Shown here: positions 8,225 through 16,979 of the stretch, one piece after another
Layout: each line of letters opens with the position of its first letter
Position numbering within the stretch: position 1 is the stretch's first letter
NCBI RefSeq assembly: GCF_000425445.1
Contig: NZ_AUDL01000013.1
Location: forward strand, 1 to 64,000
Direction: 5' to 3'
Source: Flavobacterium denitrificans DSM 15936
Lineage (GTDB): Bacteria; Bacteroidota; Bacteroidia; Flavobacteriales; Flavobacteriaceae
Length of the DNA stretch: 64,000 nucleotides
Position numbers and translations under genes: made by a program
The notes under the pieces: model-generated
Seen by the model: only the letters and a program-made list of their open reading frames with translations
The model's database searches: none
What the model was told of the DNA's origin: nothing

Positions 8225-9538
8225 TTATTTTCTTAAATTTTCGATGAACTCAACAACAGCACTATGCGAAACTGCTGTTTTCTTGAAATGAGCTTTAATT
8301 AATTGGCGTTCTTCATCTGTTGCTTCAAACTGGTTGATGATATTATTTAAATGCATTTTCATATGGCCCTCTTGAATTCCAGTTGTTGTTAGAGAACGAA
8401 GCGCTGCAAAATTTTGTGCAAGACCTGCTACGGCAGTAATTTCCATCAATTCTGTCGCCGAAGGTTTTTGAAGAATTTCCAAACATAATTTTACCAGCGG
8501 ATGCAATGAAGTCAAGCCACCTACGGTTCCTAGCGCTAATGGAATTTCCATCCAAAAAGTAAAGATTCCGTTTTCGATTTTTGCATGCGATAAACTAGAA
8601 TATTGTCCGTTTCTTGATGCGTAAGCGTGAACTCCAGCTTCAATAGCTCTAAAGTCGTTTCCGGTTGCCAAAACTACGGCATCAACACCATTCATGATTC
8701 CTTTGTTGTGTGTGACAGCTCTAAAGGGCTCTACTTCGGCAATTTGAACAGCTTGAACAAAACGTTCAGCAAATTCCTGTGGATTCGAAATATGTTTTTC
8801 TGATAAATCTTCAATTGGACAAGAAACTTCGGCTCTTACAAGACAATGAGGGACATAATTAGATAAAATGCTCATAATTACTTGCAAGTTGTCTTCTTCG
8901 GAAAACAAATCAGAATTCTGAAATTCCTCTTTTAAAGTCGAAGCAAACTGTTCCAAACAAGAGTTGATGAAATTCGCACCCATGCTGTCTTTAGTTTCAA
9001 AAGTGGCATGAAGCTGGAAATAATTTTCAAGCAAATTTCTTTTGTCTTTAAGCTGAATGTCTAAAATACCGCCGCCGCGTTGTTGCATATTTTTTGTAAT
9101 GCTTTGCGTTTCAGAAAAGAACTTTGGTTTTATTTCCTCAAAGAAAGAATGAAGTTTTTCAGCGTTTCCTTTAAAGGTAAAGTGAACTTGTCCGATTTTT
9201 TCGGTACTGATTATTGTGGTTTTGAAACCACCACGTGTTGACCAGAACTTGGCGGCTTTTGAGGCTGCAGCAACAACGGAGCTTTCTTCAATTGCCATTG
9301 GAATTGTTTTGTATTTTCCATTTATCAGAAAATTAGGTGCAACTCCAAGAGGAATGTATAAATTGGTAATTGTGTTTTCGATAAATTCGTCATGAAGCTG
9401 TTGAAGCTTTTCATCTGAATTCCAGTAATTTCTTATAATATTTAGCGCCTCTTCGGGTGTAGAAAAATATTCGTTGGCGATCCAATTAATTTTTTCTTTT
9501 TTGGATAATTTAGAAAATCCGGAAACAGCGTTGTTCAT
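8225..9538 (-). CDS. mvaA: Hydroxymethylglutaryl-CoA reductase, class II
   Basis: 437 aa. The enzyme interconverts HMG-CoA and mevalonate, the committed step to isoprenoids in this lineage. Class II marks are present: EESSVVAAASKAAKF near residue 85 (catalytic Glu), the NKGIMNGVDA and ATGNDFRA region around the nucleotide site, and the C-terminal EGHMKMH with the catalytic His near residue 392. The ATG at 9538 is chosen because the frame-open ATG ten codons upstream (9566-9568) abuts the -7 box. It is promoter-proximal to the GHMP kinase gene, fitting a small mevalonate operon. Confidence 0.93.
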   Translation of the reverse strand: MNNAVSGFSKLSKKEKINWIANEYFSTPEEALNIIRNYWNSDEKLQQLHDEFIENTITNLYIPLGVAPNFLINGKYKTIPMAIEESSVVAAASKAAKFWSTRGGFKTTIISTEKIGQVHFTFKGNAEKLHSFFEEIKPKFFSETQSITKNMQQRGGGILDIQLKDKRNLLENYFQLHATFETKDSMGANFINSCLEQFASTLKEEFQNSDLFSEEDNLQVIMSILSNYVPHCLVRAEVSCPIEDLSEKHISNPQEFAERFVQAVQIAEVEPFRAVTHNKGIMNGVDAVVLATGNDFRAIEAGVHAYASRNGQYSSLSHAKIENGIFTFWMEIPLALGTVGGLTSLHPLVKLCLEILQKPSATELMEITAVAGLAQNFAALRSLTTTGIQEGHMKMHLNNIINQFEATDEERQLIKAHFKKTAVSHSAVVEFIENLRK

Positions 9539-9567
9539 TCTCAATGTATTAAATAATATTGTGGGCA

Positions 9568-9599
9568 CAAAGATACTATTTTAAGAGTTTTGATTGCAA
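9568..9599 (-). promoter_or_regulatory. Promoter of mvaA (TTG-N21-TATCTTTG)
   Basis: On the minus strand, TTG (9597-9599) and a perfect TAnnTTTG box (9568-9575) are 21 bp apart. The predicted transcription start falls upstream of the ATG at 9538 and supports that start choice. Confidence 0.7.
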
Positions 9600-9718
9600 T
9601 CTATTTCAGACATGAAAGTCCGCAATCGTTATTTTTTTTAACATTTAACACTTAAAATGTGTATTATGTTTATTTTTTTTACTAAAATTGGGCTCTTTTT
9701 ATATTTAAAATAATTATA

Positions 9719-11890
9719 ATGAATACAAGCAAATTTACTGCAGTGCTTTTATTTTTAACTGCGGTTGTTTTTGGGCAGCAGAAAATAACTGTCGAAAACA
9801 TTTTTGGAGGTACATTTCGTGCTAAAGGAATGGACCAAATGCAATCCTTAAAAAATACTAATCAATATACTGTTTTAAATGTCGATCAGGCAAGCAGAAG
9901 TATGCAAGTTGATTTGTATGATTTTGCAACTTTAAAAAAGGTCTCAAATTTAATTGATACTAAAAACTTTGCAGCACTTGCAGACGGAATTGACAGCTAT
10001 ACTTTTGATGCTTCTGAAAAGAAGATTTTAATTGCTTGTAATTCATCTAAAATTTTCCGTCACTCATTTACTGCAGATTATTTCGTGTATGACATCGCAG
10101 GAAAAACTTTGACAAAATTGGTTGATTCTCAAATTCAAGAACCAACTTTTTCGCCTGACGGAACAAAAATCGCTTATGCAAAACAAAATAACCTTTATAT
10201 CTACGATGTAGCTTCAAAAAAATCGACTGCAGTTACAACAGACGGAAAGAAGAATGCTGTTATAAACGGTATCACTGACTGGGTTTATGAAGAAGAATTT
10301 GCTTTTGTGCGTGCTTTTGACTGGAGTAAAGACAGTAAAAAACTAGCGTATATCCGTTTTGATGAAAGCCAGGTTCCAGAGTTTTCAATGTCAATGTTTC
10401 ATAAAGATTTGTATCCAACAATTGAAACGTTTAAATATCCAAAAGCTGGAGAAAAAAATTCACTAGTTTCATTACATATTTTTGACGCAGCAGGAAATGC
10501 TTCTAAAAAAGTTGATTTAGGAAATTACAATGATTTCTACATTGCTAGAATGCAATGGACAAATGACAATAACGTATTGTCGGCTCAGGTTTTAAACCGT
10601 CATCAAGACAATTTAGATTTATTATTTATCGATGGAACTACAGCTACTTCTAAAGTAGTTTTAAGCGAAAAAGACAAAGCTTATATTGATGTTACAGATA
10701 ATTTGACTTTCTTAAAAGACAATAGCTTTATCTGGACGAGCGAAAAAGACGGGTTTAATCATATTTATGTTTATGATAAAACTGGAAAACTTAAAAATCA
10801 AGTTACGAAAGGAAACTGGGAAGTTACTAATTACTATGGTTTCGACGAAAAAACAAAAACTATTTTCTATCAATCAACAGAAAATGGTTCTATAAATAGA
10901 GCAGTTTACCGTATTTCATTAGACGGAAAAAATAAAACAGCCTTAACTACTAAAATTGGGACAAATGCGGCGACTTTCAGCCCAAATTTCCAATTTTTCA
11001 TCAACACTTATTCTAGTGCTTCACAACCAACAATTTATACTTTAAATGAAGCAAAAACTGGAAAAGAAATTCAGGTTATCGAAGACAATAAGGCTCTTGC
11101 TGATAAATTGAAAGATTTTAACCTTCCTTCAAAAGAATTTTTTGTTTTAAAAACGGCTAAAGGAAACGAATTGAATGCATGGATTATGAAGCCAAAAGAT
11201 TTTGACGCTTCAAAAAAATATCCAGTATTTATGATTCAATATTCTGGTCCGGGATCGCAACAAGTGGTGAATGGATGGGGAAGTTCGAATGAATATTGGT
11301 TCGAAATGTTGACGCAACAAGGTTACATCGTTGCTTGTGTTGACGGAAGAGGAACTGGATTTAAAGGTGCTGCTTTCAAAAAGGTAACACAATTACAATT
11401 AGGTAAATATGAAGTTGAAGATCAAATCGATGCTGCAAAAGTAATTGGCTCATATCCTTATGTTGATGCTTCAAGAATTGGTATCTGGGGATGGAGCTAT
11501 GGTGGATTTATGGCGTCTAATTGTATTTTCCAAGGAAATGATGTTTTCAAAATGGCAATTGCAGTTGCTCCAGTTACAAACTGGCGTTTTTATGACAGTG
11601 TTTACACAGAAAGATACATGCAAACGCCACAGGAAAATCCAACTGGATATGATCAGAACTCTCCTATCAACCACGTTGAAAAATTAAAAGGCAAATTTTT
11701 ATTGATTCACGGTTCAGGCGATGACAATGTTCACGTTCAGAATTCAATGCAAATGATGGAAGCTTTAATTCAGGCAAACAAACAATTTGATTCTCAAATC
11801 TACCCAGACAAAGATCATGGTATTTATGGCGGAAAAACGAGAATTCAGCTGTACAATAAAATGACTAACTTTATCAAAGAAAATTTATAA
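9719..11890 (+). CDS. Dipeptidyl peptidase IV (S9 family), secreted
   Basis: 723 aa. A signal peptide (about residues 1-19) is followed by an eight-bladed DPPIV_N propeller (about 60-470) and the alpha/beta-hydrolase domain (about 500-723). The catalytic triad reads Ser593 in GWSYGG, Asp668 in HGSGDDNVH and His700 in DKDHGIYGG. The double-Glu substrate clamp of DPP-IV is present as WVYEEEF (Glu191-Glu192). The enzyme removes X-Pro or X-Ala dipeptides from the N-terminus of peptides in the periplasm. Two POT dipeptide/tripeptide transporters follow, so release and uptake of small peptides are probably encoded together. Confidence 0.95.
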   Translation: MNTSKFTAVLLFLTAVVFGQQKITVENIFGGTFRAKGMDQMQSLKNTNQYTVLNVDQASRSMQVDLYDFATLKKVSNLIDTKNFAALADGIDSYTFDASEKKILIACNSSKIFRHSFTADYFVYDIAGKTLTKLVDSQIQEPTFSPDGTKIAYAKQNNLYIYDVASKKSTAVTTDGKKNAVINGITDWVYEEEFAFVRAFDWSKDSKKLAYIRFDESQVPEFSMSMFHKDLYPTIETFKYPKAGEKNSLVSLHIFDAAGNASKKVDLGNYNDFYIARMQWTNDNNVLSAQVLNRHQDNLDLLFIDGTTATSKVVLSEKDKAYIDVTDNLTFLKDNSFIWTSEKDGFNHIYVYDKTGKLKNQVTKGNWEVTNYYGFDEKTKTIFYQSTENGSINRAVYRISLDGKNKTALTTKIGTNAATFSPNFQFFINTYSSASQPTIYTLNEAKTGKEIQVIEDNKALADKLKDFNLPSKEFFVLKTAKGNELNAWIMKPKDFDASKKYPVFMIQYSGPGSQQVVNGWGSSNEYWFEMLTQQGYIVACVDGRGTGFKGAAFKKVTQLQLGKYEVEDQIDAAKVIGSYPYVDASRIGIWGWSYGGFMASNCIFQGNDVFKMAIAVAPVTNWRFYDSVYTERYMQTPQENPTGYDQNSPINHVEKLKGKFLLIHGSGDDNVHVQNSMQMMEALIQANKQFDSQIYPDKDHGIYGGKTRIQLYNKMTNFIKENL

Positions 11891-11924
11891 TCTAAATCTA
11901 ATAACTTAATTAATACTGAATAAT

Positions 11925-13601
11925 ATGGAAGAAACTAAAGTAAAAACTGGGCATCCAAAAGGGCTATGGGTATTATTTGGAACGGAGATGTGGGAGCGGT
12001 TCAATTTTTATGGAATGCGTGCTTTATTGACTTTATTTCTTGTAAATTCATTGTTGATGAAGGAAGAAGAAGCTTCATTGATTTATGGAGGTTTCCTTGG
12101 ACTTTGTTATTTAACTCCAATGCTTGGAGGATTTATCGCCGATAGATATTTCGGAAATAGAAATTGTATCTTATTGGGAGGTTTGCTTATGGCGATTGGC
12201 CAGCTTTTGCTTTTTACCAGTGGAAGTGTTTTTGAGGGTAATCAAGCTTTGGCGAGAGTAATCATGTTTTGTGGCTTGGGAACAATTGTATTCGGAAACG
12301 GGTTTTTTAAGCCAAATATTTCTAGTATGGTTGGTAGCTTGTATCCAAAGCAAGAGAAAACAAAACTAGATTCTGCTTTTACAATTTTCTACATGGGAAT
12401 TAATATTGGAGCTTTCTTGGGTCAGTCTATTTGTCCACTTTTAGGGGATGTTAAAGACGCATCAGGTTTTAGAGATGTTCATGCGTTTCGATGGGGATTT
12501 TTAGCGGCTGCTATCGCAATGCTTTTAGGAACGATTTTATTTTATTTCTTAAAGAATAAATATGTGGTTTCTCCAGAAGGAAGGCCGTTAGGAGGATTGC
12601 CGTCAAAAAATGTTGCTGAGGATTTTGAAGAAGGAGAAGCGCAAAAAGCTAATTTTTCAAGCCAAGCATTAACAATTGCAGGAGTTGCATTTTTAATTTT
12701 AGGAGCAATTATTCATTTTGTTTTTGGTCAGAATTTAATCTATACACTCATTTATTCGAGTGGTTTGGCTTTGGCTGGATTGATTATTTCAGATAAATCT
12801 TTAACAAAAGTTGAACGTGATAGAATCTTTGTGATTTATATTGTTTCATTCTTCATTATTTTCTTTTGGGCGGCATTTGAGCAGGCAGGTTCTTCTTTGA
12901 CATTTATTGCAGACAATCAAACTGATAGAAATTTCTTTGGCTTTTTAATGCCGGCTTCTATGGTTCAGATTTTTAATGGAATGTTTGTAGTGATATTAGC
13001 TTTGCCTTTTAGTCTTTTATGGGATACTTTAAGAGCGAAAGGGAAAGAGCCAATTTCTCCAGTAAAATTAGCATGTGGTTTAGTGGTGATTTCTATTAGT
13101 TTCTTTATGATCGCTACTCAGGTTTCTTACATTGGAACTTCAGGTTTGCTATTGGTTAAATGGTTGATTTTATTATATTTCTTAAATACTTGCGCAGAAT
13201 TATGCTTATCTCCAATTGGTTTGTCATTAGTTGGTAAATTATCTCCAAAACGTTTTGCTTCTTTATTATACGGAGTGTTTTTCTTGTCTAATGCTTCAGG
13301 ATATGCATTGGGAGGAACTTTAGGAGCAATCTTGCCTGCTACTGGTGACAAGTTTGCTAAAGCAAAAGACTTAGGGATTGATTTACAGGCTGTTTTAGAT
13401 AAAACGGTTACACCAACTGCAGAGCAATTAGCATTATTGGAAAAAAATCAAATTAGTGCTGCAAACCACTTTTTTGCAGGATTTGAAATTCATAATCTTT
13501 ATGAGTTCTTTATGGTGTTTGTTGTACTTACGGGTATCGCGGCAATTGTATTATTTGCTTTGACTCCATTATTGAAAAAAATGATGCATGGTGTTAGATA
13601 A
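11925..13601 (+). CDS. POT-family proton-coupled oligopeptide transporter
   Basis: 558 aa, about 14 hydrophobic segments. The POT signature is clear at the N-terminus, EMWERFNFYGMRALL (about residues 22-36, the ExxERF proton-coupling motif), and GFFKPNISSMVG and FYMGINIGAF lie in helices 4-5. It imports di- and tripeptides with protons across the inner membrane. It starts 34 bases after the peptidase and ends next to a second POT gene, suggesting one transcript. Confidence 0.93.
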   Translation: MEETKVKTGHPKGLWVLFGTEMWERFNFYGMRALLTLFLVNSLLMKEEEASLIYGGFLGLCYLTPMLGGFIADRYFGNRNCILLGGLLMAIGQLLLFTSGSVFEGNQALARVIMFCGLGTIVFGNGFFKPNISSMVGSLYPKQEKTKLDSAFTIFYMGINIGAFLGQSICPLLGDVKDASGFRDVHAFRWGFLAAAIAMLLGTILFYFLKNKYVVSPEGRPLGGLPSKNVAEDFEEGEAQKANFSSQALTIAGVAFLILGAIIHFVFGQNLIYTLIYSSGLALAGLIISDKSLTKVERDRIFVIYIVSFFIIFFWAAFEQAGSSLTFIADNQTDRNFFGFLMPASMVQIFNGMFVVILALPFSLLWDTLRAKGKEPISPVKLACGLVVISISFFMIATQVSYIGTSGLLLVKWLILLYFLNTCAELCLSPIGLSLVGKLSPKRFASLLYGVFFLSNASGYALGGTLGAILPATGDKFAKAKDLGIDLQAVLDKTVTPTAEQLALLEKNQISAANHFFAGFEIHNLYEFFMVFVVLTGIAAIVLFALTPLLKKMMHGVR

Positions 13602-13602
13602 A

Positions 13603-15087
13603 ATGGAGAATACAATTACATTAGAAGAAATTCAAAATTTTAAAGGCAAGTACCCAAAACAGTTATGGTACTTGTTTTTAGTTGAAATGTGGGAACGTTT
13701 TTGTTTCTACGGAATGAGAGGGGTTTTAGCAGTTTTCATGGTAGACCAATTAGGTTTGGTTGAAGGGGAAGCAAATCTTCAATATGGCGCTGTACAGGCT
13801 TTTGTTTATGCTTTTACATTTATTGGAGGAATTTTTGCAGATAAAATTTTAGGTTTTAAAAAGTCACTTTTTTTTGGAGGAATCGTTATGATTTTGGGTA
13901 ATTTATTGATTGCTGCAAATCCGCATGATTTCTTTTATTATGGAATAACGCTTTCGATTATTGGAACAGGCTTTTTTAAGCCAAATGTTTCTTCGATGGT
14001 TGGAGAATTATATCACGAAGATGATGTACGCCGTGATGCAGGTTACGGATTATTTTATGCCGGCATTAATATTGGCGGAATGCTGGGAGGAGCTATTCCT
14101 ATTTATTTAGGAAAAAATTATTCATGGAGTTTATGCTTCCTTTCTGCTGCAATTGTTATGATTATTGGGGTCATAACATTTCTTTTGACTAAAAAGCATC
14201 TTGCTCCAATAGGGAATTCTCCATTAGAAAAACAAACACCTAAAAAACGCAGTCTTTACGAAATCGCAGTTTATGCTGGTTCTATAGTGGTAATTCCACT
14301 TGTTTACATAATGGTTATAAATTCTGATTATACAGAGTATTTCATGTATACAATAGGGATTTTGGCATTAATATATTTTATATATGAATTAATATTGATT
14401 AAAGAAGGAAAGCAGCAACTTAAGCTTTTGGCAGCATTTATCTTTATTTTTGCATATTTTATGTTCATGGCTATTTCTGAGCAATCAGGTGGTTCGTTGT
14501 CTTTGTTTGCAAAAGATAATTTATCTACTAAATTGTTGTTTTTTAACATTGATCCAAATGTGGTAAATAATAGTATAAATTCATTATACGTGATTATTTT
14601 TAGTCCATTAGTTGGTTTGTTGTGGATATATATGGCGAAGCGAAAAATTGAGCCAAATACGATTATTAAATTTAGTTTGTCATTTCTTTTACTAGCGGCT
14701 GGATTCTTTATCTTTTATGCGGCAAGATTTTTTGTTAATAAAGACGGATTAAGTTCTCTTGATGTTTTTGCTTTAGGATACCTTCTATATACACTTGGAG
14801 AATTATGTATTGGTCCAATCGGAATGTCTGTGATTACTAAGTTATCTCCTAAAAGATTATTTGGAATGATGATGGGATTATGGTTTTTATCTAGTGCATT
14901 TGGGCAGTTTGCTGCTGGAAAATTAGGAGCTGAAATGTCAAATGCAAATACTGGAACTACTTTAATGTCTAAGTTGATTGCATATACTGATGGTTATTAT
15001 CAATTAGCTATTTATGCAGTTGTTGCTGGTGTTGTTTTCATAATTGCGATGCCACTGATCAAAAAATTAATGCAAGAAGTAAAATAG
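13603..15087 (+). CDS. POT-family proton-coupled oligopeptide transporter, second copy
   Basis: 494 aa, same family as its upstream neighbour, with EMWERFCFYGMRGVL near residue 23, GFFKPNVSSMVGEL and FYAGINIGGMLGG. The ATG at 13603, one base after the previous stop codon, is preferred over a codon inside the upstream gene. The two copies are diverged in sequence and length rather than a recent duplication, so they may differ in substrate range. Confidence 0.93.
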   Translation: MENTITLEEIQNFKGKYPKQLWYLFLVEMWERFCFYGMRGVLAVFMVDQLGLVEGEANLQYGAVQAFVYAFTFIGGIFADKILGFKKSLFFGGIVMILGNLLIAANPHDFFYYGITLSIIGTGFFKPNVSSMVGELYHEDDVRRDAGYGLFYAGINIGGMLGGAIPIYLGKNYSWSLCFLSAAIVMIIGVITFLLTKKHLAPIGNSPLEKQTPKKRSLYEIAVYAGSIVVIPLVYIMVINSDYTEYFMYTIGILALIYFIYELILIKEGKQQLKLLAAFIFIFAYFMFMAISEQSGGSLSLFAKDNLSTKLLFFNIDPNVVNNSINSLYVIIFSPLVGLLWIYMAKRKIEPNTIIKFSLSFLLLAAGFFIFYAARFFVNKDGLSSLDVFALGYLLYTLGELCIGPIGMSVITKLSPKRLFGMMMGLWFLSSAFGQFAAGKLGAEMSNANTGTTLMSKLIAYTDGYYQLAIYAVVAGVVFIIAMPLIKKLMQEVK

Positions 15088-15115
15088 AAGATGTTTTTCT
15101 GATTCCTTTTTTATT

Positions 15116-15123
15116 TAAATTTG
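15116..15123 (+). promoter_or_regulatory. -7 box (TAAATTTG) before the first thioredoxin gene
   Basis: A perfect TAnnTTTG match lies 16 bases before the ATG at 15140. No convincing TTG is seen at the -33 position, so the strength is uncertain. Confidence 0.45.
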
Positions 15124-15139
15124 TGGAAAAATATAGAAT

Positions 15140-15607
15140 ATGAAAAAGTTTTATTTAATCGCTTTATTTTTTATTGGAGCTTTGACTTCTCAAGCTCAGG
15201 AACTTAAATGGTATACTGATGTAAGAGAGGCTATCACAGTAAGCAACACTGTCCATAAACCAATGTTGATGTTTTTTACAGGAAGCGATTGGTGCGGGTG
15301 GTGCATCCGTTTGCAAAATGAAGTTTTGAAAACACCTGAATTTAAAAAATGGGCAACTGATAATGTTGTTTTGGTTGAATTGGATTATCCACGAAGAACT
15401 CCTCAGACTCCAGAAATTAAAAACCAGAATAATGAATTACAGCAGGCTTTTGGGATACAAGGTTTTCCAACAATCTTTTTCACAAGTGCTGAATCTAAAG
15501 ATGGTAAAGTGAATTTTAAAGGTCTTGGGCAAACCGGTTATGTTGCCGGCGGTCCAGCAGCATGGCTGACTGTAGCAGACGGAATTGTAAATCCGAAGAA
15601 GTCTTAA
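15140..15607 (+). CDS. Secreted thioredoxin-fold protein with intact CGWC site
   Basis: 155 aa: a signal peptide (about residues 1-19, ending SQAQ) and a thioredoxin domain. The active site GSDWCGWC (Cys near residues 52 and 55) and the cis-proline motif GFPT near 112 are intact, and the domain resembles the thioredoxin_7/DUF255-like group. A role in periplasmic disulfide reduction or isomerisation is likely. It is the first of three paralogues in a row; the other two have lost both cysteines. It ends inside the first bases of a remarkable inverted repeat. Confidence 0.85.
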   Translation: MKKFYLIALFFIGALTSQAQELKWYTDVREAITVSNTVHKPMLMFFTGSDWCGWCIRLQNEVLKTPEFKKWATDNVVLVELDYPRRTPQTPEIKNQNNELQQAFGIQGFPTIFFTSAESKDGKVNFKGLGQTGYVAGGPAAWLTVADGIVNPKKS

Positions 15608-15681
15608 AAACTTTCCTACTAAACAAGAAGCTCCTTGTGCTATTTTGCACAAGGAGCTTCTTGTTTAGTAGGAAAGTTTTT
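15606..15681. terminator. Perfect 35-bp inverted repeat, probable bidirectional terminator
   Basis: Arms at 15606-15640 and 15647-15681 are perfect reverse complements over 35 bp, closed by a 6-nt loop (TATTTT). The left arm starts with A5 and the right arm ends with T5, so the hairpin can end transcription in either direction. It begins within the TAA stop codon of the first thioredoxin gene. Ordinary terminators here have 8-16 bp stems, so this one is exceptionally long. Confidence 0.8.
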
Positions 15682-15763
15682 ATTTAATTTTTAGTCAAAT
15701 TGATTATTTGATATTTTATTTGGTATAAAAAAACACATTATGTATTTTTTGTATTAATAAAAA

Positions 15764-15793
15764 TTGGATAATTAAAATATTATGTTAATTTCG
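15764..15793 (+). promoter_or_regulatory. Promoter of second thioredoxin-like gene (TTG-N19-TAATTTCG)
   Basis: TTG at 15764-15766 and TAATTTCG at 15786-15793 are 19 bp apart, one mismatch from the -7 consensus. The ATG is 30 bases downstream. Confidence 0.6.
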
Positions 15794-15822
15794 TCCCACT
15801 ATCTAACCAAAACCAATATAAT

Positions 15823-16275
15823 ATGACTAAAAAATTACTTATCCCACTGTTTTTTTTAGGTTCATTTTTTATGCAGGCGCAAAATCTTGTTTGGAAAACA
15901 AATATGGCAGATGCAATTGCAATGAGTAATGACCAAAGAAAACCAATGTTAATTCTTTTCACTGCCTCAGGTGTACCAGAAAATCTTCAAAATGAAATTT
16001 TTAAAACGCCAGATTTTGCTGTATGGTCGCGTGATAACGTGATTTTAGTAAAACTTGATTTATCTGATAGTGCAGCATCTGATAGCGATAAAGAACAAAA
16101 TCTTAAACTGAAAAATGCTTTTGGTGTTGAAGAGCTTCCCCAGGTTTGTTTTGCCAGCGCATCTATCAGAAAAACCAAGACTACTTTTAGTGCTTTAGGA
16201 AAGATCTCTTATAAACCAGGCGGAGCAAAGGCATGGATTGCTGAATCTAATGCAATTTTGCATCCAAGTGAGTAA
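15823..16275 (+). CDS. Thioredoxin-fold paralogue lacking active-site cysteines
   Basis: 150 aa with a signal peptide (to about residue 19, MQAQ). It aligns along its whole length with the preceding thioredoxin (LVWKT, DAI, KPMLILFT, LQNEIFKTPDF, DNVILVKLD, cis-Pro as ELPQ, C-terminal AKAWIAESNAI). The CGWC segment is replaced by SGVPEN, so it cannot act as a dithiol oxidoreductase. One Cys remains after the cis-Pro site. It may be a chaperone-like or binding protein. It has its own promoter and a terminator. Confidence 0.75.
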   Translation: MTKKLLIPLFFLGSFFMQAQNLVWKTNMADAIAMSNDQRKPMLILFTASGVPENLQNEIFKTPDFAVWSRDNVILVKLDLSDSAASDSDKEQNLKLKNAFGVEELPQVCFASASIRKTKTTFSALGKISYKPGGAKAWIAESNAILHPSE

Positions 16276-16296
16276 ATATTCAGAAGGTTTAGCCTT

Positions 16297-16335
16297 AAAA
16301 ATCCCCTTTTCTTATTGAAAATGGGGATTTTTTTT
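16297..16335 (+). terminator. Terminator after second thioredoxin-like gene
   Basis: Stem AAAAATCCCC/GGGGATTTTT, extended by TTTTC/GAAAA with one bulged base, followed by T8. Confidence 0.85.
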
Positions 16336-16463
16336 GAGGTCTGGTACAAATGGTTTGACAATTTTCGGGCTTATTTTTTTTTAATTTTTTATTTATTTAA
16401 CTTTTAATTAGCAATTTCGATTTTCTTAACTTTTTTTTAATTTTTTTTGTTTAAATATGGGAA

Positions 16464-16490
16464 TTGTAGAGGGATATTATATTACTTTAG
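16464..16490 (+). promoter_or_regulatory. Promoter of third thioredoxin-like gene (TTG-N16-TACTTTAG)
   Basis: TTG at 16464-16466 and TACTTTAG at 16483-16490, 16 bp apart; one mismatch from TAnnTTTG. The ATG is 33 bases downstream. Confidence 0.5.
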
Positions 16491-16523
16491 TCGAAATTAA
16501 CCTACTCTAAAACCCAAATTATT

Positions 16524-16973
16524 ATGACTAAAAAGACACTGACCTTGCTTTTTTTACTTGGTTCGTTTTTTTTGCATGCGCAAGGATTAGTCTGGAAAAC
16601 TTCTATGACTGATGCAGTTGCAGCAAGTATGGAACAAAAAAGACCGCTATTTATTTTCTTTACAATTGCGGGAGCACCAACAAGACTTCAAAATGAAATT
16701 TTCAATACCCCAGATTTTGTTGTTTGGGCTAGAGATAATGTTGTTTTGGTAAAACTTGATTTATCTGATGCAACAATATCTGACGCTGAAAAAGAGCAAA
16801 ATGTGAGTTTGAAAGCAGCTCTTGGTGTTGTGGAATTGCCGCAGGCTTGTTTAACTTTAGCTAATGTGCGAAAAGCCAAGACAACTTTCAATTTGTTGGG
16901 CAGATTGCCTTATAAGCCAATAACCGCAAAAGCATGGATTGCTGAGGCTAACATTATGATGAATCCTGACTAA
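16524..16973 (+). CDS. Thioredoxin-fold paralogue lacking active-site cysteines, second copy
   Basis: 149 aa, closely similar to the gene before it, including the N-terminal MTKK, LFFLGSFF-like signal peptide, LQNEIFNTPDFVVWARDNVVLVKLDLSDA, cis-Pro ELPQA and a C-terminal AKAWIAEAN. The active site reads AGAPTR in place of CGWC, so both redox cysteines are gone here too. The pair probably arose by duplication after the cysteines were lost. It converges on comEC with only 6 bases between stop codons. Confidence 0.75.
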   Translation: MTKKTLTLLFLLGSFFLHAQGLVWKTSMTDAVAASMEQKRPLFIFFTIAGAPTRLQNEIFNTPDFVVWARDNVVLVKLDLSDATISDAEKEQNVSLKAALGVVELPQACLTLANVRKAKTTFNLLGRLPYKPITAKAWIAEANIMMNPD

Positions 16974-16979
16974 AAAACT

